Shown here in pieces: positions 59,955 to 64,000 of a DNA stretch of 64,000 nt. The position numbers and the translations under genes are program-made. The DNA is from Aquirufa ecclesiirivi (GTDB lineage: Bacteria; Bacteroidota; Bacteroidia; Cytophagales; Spirosomataceae): contig NZ_JAANOP010000001.1 in assembly GCF_011250515.1 (NCBI RefSeq), positions 372,001-436,000 of the forward strand, in the 5' to 3' direction. The notes beneath the pieces are model-generated. The model saw only the letters and a list, made by a program, of their open reading frames with translations, was not told the DNA's origin and did not search any database. The stretch's first letter is position 1; each line of letters starts with the position of its first letter.

Positions 59955-60485
59955 CTAGAACAATTTCTCTTGTGGAGGTTTAGCTCCTGCCAAACGGATA
60001 TACACAGTCGTTTGACCACGGTGATGCGCTTGATGCTCTAGGCATTTAGCCAAAGCAGCGTCTTTGGTCATGTCGAATCTACCGAACATTTTCACCGATT
60101 CAGCTAGTTGAGCCGCCGTCATTTTTTTGATGGAACTGATCACAAAATCATAACCATCCATGACCAATTTAGTCACATTGGCTTTCGATTTATCGGTCGC
60201 TTTTTCTGAAGCGCCCATGCCAATAGGACTTTTTTCACCTGATGCTGCCGAAGCAAAACTATAATTGGCATCGGTTAAGTGCAGCATTTGTTCGGCGAAA
60301 GAACGCATTTCAGGAGTTGGTTTTAGGGCATAACCTGATTCAGGCATAGCGTCTAAGTACTCTTTGGTATAAGCCTTAGATCTTTCCCAATCTTTGACCA
60401 TAGCATCAACAGACGATTGAGCCACAGCCATTTGGCATAGGCCTAATACAAATAAGAGTGACAAGAATAAACGAGAACGTTTCAT
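59955..60485 (-). CDS. exported DinB-family protein
   Basis: A 176-residue four-helix protein with signal peptide (MKRSRLFLSLLFVLGLCQMAVAQ). DinB features: DAMPESGYALKPTPEMRSFAEQMLHLTDANY, and LAKCLEHQAHHRGQTTVYIRLAG with the metal-binding HxxHHRGQ-type motif. The first His of the metal triad is expected in MLHLTDAN. Bacteroidota carry several such exported DinB proteins; function is unknown. Confidence 0.88.
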   Translation of the reverse strand: MKRSRLFLSLLFVLGLCQMAVAQSSVDAMVKDWERSKAYTKEYLDAMPESGYALKPTPEMRSFAEQMLHLTDANYSFASAASGEKSPIGMGASEKATDKSKANVTKLVMDGYDFVISSIKKMTAAQLAESVKMFGRFDMTKDAALAKCLEHQAHHRGQTTVYIRLAGAKPPQEKLF

Positions 60486-60904
60486 GATTTTTTTAGGTTG
60501 GTTGAACCGTCAATATTCCAATAAAGAAGTCAAATTTCAAAGGAATTGGGGGAATATTGTGTGGGTGGGGGAGAAGAAGGGTTATTTTTTACTAGCTTTT
60601 TTTAGACTCTTTCTTTTATTTGTCAAAGATTAAAAAAAAATGCCCCGCTAGCAGATCTTACGGTATGCTGAACGGGTACTGTTGTGGCAAAAGTAGGCCT
60701 ATTTTTGAATATTTTAAACTTTTCTAAAATAATTTTGAGTTGGTTCAAGTGATTACAAAAAAAGAATATGTAGCTTCAAATTCATGGGCATTATATTCTA
60801 AAATGGGGTATCTAAAACGAAAAGCTGTTTTATAAAAATGTTCATAATTTTGCCTTGAAAGTTTGATGATTTTAAGTATCTTTGTTAGGCAAGAATCAAA
60901 AAGA
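60486..60904. other. 419-bp non-coding boundary before the restriction-modification genes
   Basis: No gene fits. The sequence is AT-rich with one GC-richer patch near 60640-60700. The promoter of the methyltransferase lies at its right end (60855-60884). No inverted repeats or att-like duplication were noticed by eye. Confidence 0.6.
60855..60884 (+). promoter_or_regulatory. probable promoter of the methyltransferase gene
   Basis: TTG at 60855-60857 and TATCTTTG at 60877-60884 with 19 bp between match the Bacteroidota -33/-7 pattern closely. It lies where an upstream in-frame ATG (60866) would be, so the GTG at 60905 is the better start. Confidence 0.7.
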
Positions 60905-62620
60905 GTGAAAACGAAAGAATTGATAAAAAGCACAGGTGCTACTTTTACTCCAAAGGGCTTGGCAGACTATTTAACTAGTCGAATCTTGTCTTATGTAGAT
61001 AGAGAAGATGTATCGGTCCTAGATCCTGCTTGTGGTGATGGCGAACTCTTATTGTCAATGGGTGAACACTTGGCTGCTCGTAATATTGATTTTATATTAA
61101 ATGGGTATGATTTAAATAATGAATATTTGAGTATTGCCAAAGAAAGATCATACCAATTTGGCGAACTAAAAATCAAATTGGTAAATGGAGATTTTTTAGA
61201 AGTCGTTGACATAAATCATAATCAATTAGCCCTTAATTTTTTTGGAGCAAAAGCAAATGGAATAAACGAGTCCGTTGACATTGTAATTGCTAATCCCCCT
61301 TATGTAAGAACTCAAATTCTTGGAACAGAGCAAGCGCAACTACTTGCTCAAAAATTCGATTTAAAAGGTCGTGTTGATTTGTATTACCCTTTTTTAATTG
61401 CAATGACAGCAAGTCTAAAAAAGGGGGGGATTATAGGTGTAATCACATCTAACAGGTATTTGTCAACTAAAAGTGGTGAATCTGTGAGAAAGTTCTTAAA
61501 TGAGAATTTCGAAATACTTGAAATTGTTGATTTGGGCGATACTAAACTTTTTGATGCTGCTGTTCTTCCCGCAATTTTTATTGGTAGAAAAAGAGGAAAT
61601 GCTAAGACAATTTCCGATGCAGCCAAATTCATTAAGATTTATGAGGAATTGAATGGTTATAACGGAGATCTTAAACCTGCCGCTAATATTTATGAAGTTT
61701 TGGATACATCTGATTCTGGTTACTTCAATGTCAATGGAAAAAGATTTAAAAAGACAGATGGAGTTCTAATTTGTCGAACCACAAAAGGGTATTCGTGGGA
61801 GTTGCTTTCCGATTCCGAATCACTTTGGGTAAATAAAATTGACAATAATGCTTCTTGTTTAGTTGGTGATTTATTCAAAGTTAGGGTTGGCATAAAAACT
61901 ACGGCTGATAAAGTTTTTATTAATGATGAATGGGATAAGTTAGGAACAGAAAAGCCTGAAGTCTCTTTACTTAAAGATTTAATTTCACAAGAGAATATTG
62001 GCAGATGGGGAACAACCGCAAAAGCAACTCTTCAAATTCTATATCCTCATTACAATAAAGACGGAAACAAAACTACTATTGATATTGAGCAGTTTCCCAA
62101 AGCAAAAAAATACTTTGAGAAATTTGAAGCACGATTAAAAGAGAGAAAATATTTGATTGATGCTGGCAGAAAATGGTTTGAATTGTGGGTTCCTCATAAT
62201 CCTGATTTTTGGAATTTGCCGAAGTTGGTATTTCCTGATATAAGTTTGTCGCCAAGATTCTATTTTGATGAAGGAGGAAAACTTGTCAATGGAAATTGCT
62301 ATTGGATTGTAGCTGAGATGAAGGAAAGTGTCGAGAAACTTTTATTGATACAAGGTGTTTCAAATTCAAAATTAATGACAAAGTATCACGACCTTGTGTT
62401 CAATAATAAACTTTATTCTGGTAGACGAAGATACTTCACTCAATATGTAGAGAGGTATCCTTTACCTGATTGCAATTCTCCAATTTCCCAGGCAATTATT
62501 GAAATCGTTAAAAAACTTAACACTGAAAATAATGCAAGAAAAATTACTTTGCTCGAAGAACAATTGGAAATTAAGGTTGCTGAGGCTTTTGGGGTATCGC
62601 CAATTTTTAAGCTGGATTAA
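60905..62620 (+). CDS. type II adenine-specific DNA methyltransferase (TaqI/Eco57I-like)
   Basis: A 571-residue N6-adenine methyltransferase: SAM motif VSVLDPACGDGELLLSMGEHL, catalytic motif IVIANPPYVRTQIL (NPPY), and LYYPFLIAMTASLKKGGIIGVITSNRYLSTKSGESVRKFL; the C-terminal half (from residue 300) would recognise the target sequence, as in M.TaqI. GTG at 60905 is chosen since the promoter covers the ATG at 60866. It protects host DNA from the convergent nuclease, whose 3' end overlaps by 14 bp. The specificity cannot be read. Confidence 0.92.
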   Translation: MKTKELIKSTGATFTPKGLADYLTSRILSYVDREDVSVLDPACGDGELLLSMGEHLAARNIDFILNGYDLNNEYLSIAKERSYQFGELKIKLVNGDFLEVVDINHNQLALNFFGAKANGINESVDIVIANPPYVRTQILGTEQAQLLAQKFDLKGRVDLYYPFLIAMTASLKKGGIIGVITSNRYLSTKSGESVRKFLNENFEILEIVDLGDTKLFDAAVLPAIFIGRKRGNAKTISDAAKFIKIYEELNGYNGDLKPAANIYEVLDTSDSGYFNVNGKRFKKTDGVLICRTTKGYSWELLSDSESLWVNKIDNNASCLVGDLFKVRVGIKTTADKVFINDEWDKLGTEKPEVSLLKDLISQENIGRWGTTAKATLQILYPHYNKDGNKTTIDIEQFPKAKKYFEKFEARLKERKYLIDAGRKWFELWVPHNPDFWNLPKLVFPDISLSPRFYFDEGGKLVNGNCYWIVAEMKESVEKLLLIQGVSNSKLMTKYHDLVFNNKLYSGRRRYFTQYVERYPLPDCNSPISQAIIEIVKKLNTENNARKITLLEEQLEIKVAEAFGVSPIFKLD

Positions 62621-63725
62621 AGACCGCTTTGCCATAATGCTTTTCAAAAAAGCTCATTGGAATGTTTCTTTGGCATTTATAGCTCTCTGAACTTACAAAA
62701 GAAAATATATCTCCAAGTCTTTCTCCTGGTGTTAGGATTATTCCTTCAATGATTTCGGTCTTAGGATTTGTTAGAGCAATTAAATATCTAACATCAAAAG
62801 TTGTTAAGTTCTTTTCTTCTATTACAAATTCTTCTCTTTCGGGAGAAAATCTACCTAAATCAACTGTTGGAGAATCTTGCACTTTAACCTCTAATAATTG
62901 ATTTCTTATGTCAGGGTAAGCACCATATAGCAATTCGTTTTCTTTTATATTGTAACCCAATAATTCCAACACCATTCTTTCAAGTGCTTGTCCTCTGTTT
63001 TTAGTTGCTGCAGCGTCAAGTTTTCTCCCTATTAATTTTTTTGCAACCAATTCTTTTAAAAGTGCGATTGAATACAATTCTTTAATATGTGGATCTTCAA
63101 CCATTCCCAACTTTGGGGGGGTATAGTGATGAGTTATGTTGTAAGATAGTTTTTTGCTGTCTGGATATGAAAGCACTTTGTCGGCGCTTTCAAAAATACT
63201 TTTTCTTGCCTTTGAAGAAATCAGTAGTTGATGTTTTATAGTTGGTTTTCCAAACTTGCCAAAGTTTTTTTCAATGTATTCCGTTGTAAGAATTACGACT
63301 GAAGCAATGGTACTTTTTGTTAAATCAATTCTCAAAAAAACAAATCTAACATCAGTACATTTCAAACTTTCACCCGAATCAAATTTTATTAAAAGAGTAT
63401 TACTTGCTGGTAATCTATTCCAAACTTGCAAATTATAAGAATCTCCCGAAGTTACAATGTAGGTATCAATAAATTCTCTTGTTATTTTGGGAACTCCTTT
63501 TCCCTTGGGAGGAACAATTTCGAAACTATCTTTTTCTGCTGCTTCTGGTAATATTAACTTTTCAAGTGTCGAAGCAATTAATTTTCTAATATTTGAGCCA
63601 TCTGTTCTTGTCTTACCAGTAATCTTAAATTCATTTCCGATAAGTACGGAAAACTTTTGTATCAACTCTTCTGGTTTAGTAAGTAATATAACAGATTTAG
63701 GGGGCAATTTTAATGCTTGGTTCAT
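62607..63725 (-). CDS. type II restriction endonuclease (PD-(D/E)xK)
   Basis: A 372-residue nuclease partner of the convergent methyltransferase. Candidate catalytic residues are Asp272 (AYPDIRN), Glu279 and Lys281 (LLEVKVQ), the PD-x6-E-x-K pattern; the N-terminal 200 residues are less recognisable. It starts 2 bp after the controller gene on the minus strand, so C and R are one operon. Recognition site unknown. The tail-to-tail overlap with the methyltransferase (62607-62620) is notable. Confidence 0.85.
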   Translation of the reverse strand: MNQALKLPPKSVILLTKPEELIQKFSVLIGNEFKITGKTRTDGSNIRKLIASTLEKLILPEAAEKDSFEIVPPKGKGVPKITREFIDTYIVTSGDSYNLQVWNRLPASNTLLIKFDSGESLKCTDVRFVFLRIDLTKSTIASVVILTTEYIEKNFGKFGKPTIKHQLLISSKARKSIFESADKVLSYPDSKKLSYNITHHYTPPKLGMVEDPHIKELYSIALLKELVAKKLIGRKLDAAATKNRGQALERMVLELLGYNIKENELLYGAYPDIRNQLLEVKVQDSPTVDLGRFSPEREEFVIEEKNLTTFDVRYLIALTNPKTEIIEGIILTPGERLGDIFSFVSSESYKCQRNIPMSFFEKHYGKAVFNPA

Positions 63726-63727
63726 TT

Positions 63728-63961
63728 CTAGAATTTAAGAAGGTCAGATGAGTCGGTTTTTAAAGCCTTTGCTATTTTTTTCAGATTTATGACAGAGATA
63801 TTTCTTTCCCCTCTTTCAACAGAGCCGATGTATGTTCTGTCAAGGTCGCAAGAAAATGATAGTTTTTCTTGAGACAAGCCAATACCAGTTCGTAATTGGC
63901 GGATTTTGTCGCCAATTTTTAGCAAATATGATTTTTCTTCATTTGAATAAGATGCAGCCAT
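63728..63961 (-). CDS. restriction-modification controller (C) protein, XRE HTH
   Basis: A 77-residue HTH protein: IGDKIRQLRTGIGLSQEKLSFSCDLDRTYIGSVERGERNISVINLKKIAKALKTDSSDLL has the LDRTYIGSVERGERN helix pattern of C proteins. It sits directly upstream of the nuclease gene (2-bp gap), the usual place for a delay controller that activates C-R transcription late after entry into a new host. The upstream control box would lie at 63962-64000 and beyond, outside the visible part. Confidence 0.92.
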   Translation of the reverse strand: MAASYSNEEKSYLLKIGDKIRQLRTGIGLSQEKLSFSCDLDRTYIGSVERGERNISVINLKKIAKALKTDSSDLLKF

Positions 63962-64000
63962 TTTATTGAAAAATTAGAGCGTAAAACAGCGGAATAGATG

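Noticed and set aside
60745-60933. 62-residue antisense open frame before the methyltransferase
   Set aside because: It overlaps the methyltransferase promoter, with no domain or start context.
62607-62620. Frameshift or sequencing error at the M/R overlap
   Set aside because: Both proteins end naturally; the 14-bp tail-to-tail overlap is a plausible arrangement.

Overview
The window looks like a chromosomal segment of a Bacteroidota bacterium, most likely an aerobic Cytophagales member (inference from gene content and AT-rich composition; no rRNA or marker gene is present to settle it). Supporting signs are promoter elements of the Bacteroidota type (-33 TTG and -7 TAnnTTTG, for example at 32623-32654, 48838-48867 and 60855-60884), weak Shine-Dalgarno signals, several Tat-exported oxidoreductases with RR-K-F type leaders, a BlaI/BlaR1-like pair with a TonB-type C-terminus, DUF2911, secreted GH3 and GH78 glycosidases and a DUF4118 sensor kinase.

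Layout: 1-8440 carries two paralogous AraC regulators, an aldo/keto reductase, a two-subunit molybdenum dehydrogenase, two tandem outer-membrane-like proteins, a YdeI protein with a CDGSH iron-sulfur tail and a secreted Dabb protein. 8468-17026 holds sugar and ester metabolism (GH3, esterase, amidohydrolase), membrane proteins, an MBL hydrolase and an M23 peptidase. 17134-23421 holds an exported adenosine deaminase and a potassium module (KdpD/KdpE-like pair, KUP transporter, porin). 23496-28181 is a set of small regulatory and tailoring-type genes (Rrf2 with an NAD(P)H-binding protein, NTF2-like, methyltransferase, monooxygenase, acyltransferase-like membrane protein, DUF2975 with an HTH). 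28226-33353 is a type I secretion-like exporter (ABC, HlyD, TolC) opposite a TetR regulator. 33364-53776 mixes transporters, hydrolases, a NrtR-like regulator, a cytochrome c-sugar dehydrogenase, Gfo/Idh/MocA oxidoreductases, BlaI/BlaR1 and a Tat-exported aminotransferase. 53786-59362 is an Ldh-family dehydrogenase and a GH78 rhamnosidase separated by about 0.76 kb of REP-like palindromes. The end, 60905-63961, is a type II restriction-modification system with a controller protein.

The most informative non-coding structures are: (1) the REP-like array at 54861-55622, which switches orientation in the middle and contains 78-bp and 136-bp tandem units; (2) a matching 19-bp site in front of both the Rrf2 gene and its neighbour; (3) matching TTTATA-N5-TTTAT(A/G) direct repeats in front of kdpDE and of the KUP gene, suggesting a rewired potassium regulon without kdpFABC in the window; (4) palindromic operators in the TetR, BlaI, NrtR, DUF2975 and GH3/esterase intergenic regions. 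No tRNA, rRNA, CRISPR array, transposase or prophage was recognised. No wholly new system is proven here. The REP array and the exporter with a degenerate ATPase are the best candidates for a second look.
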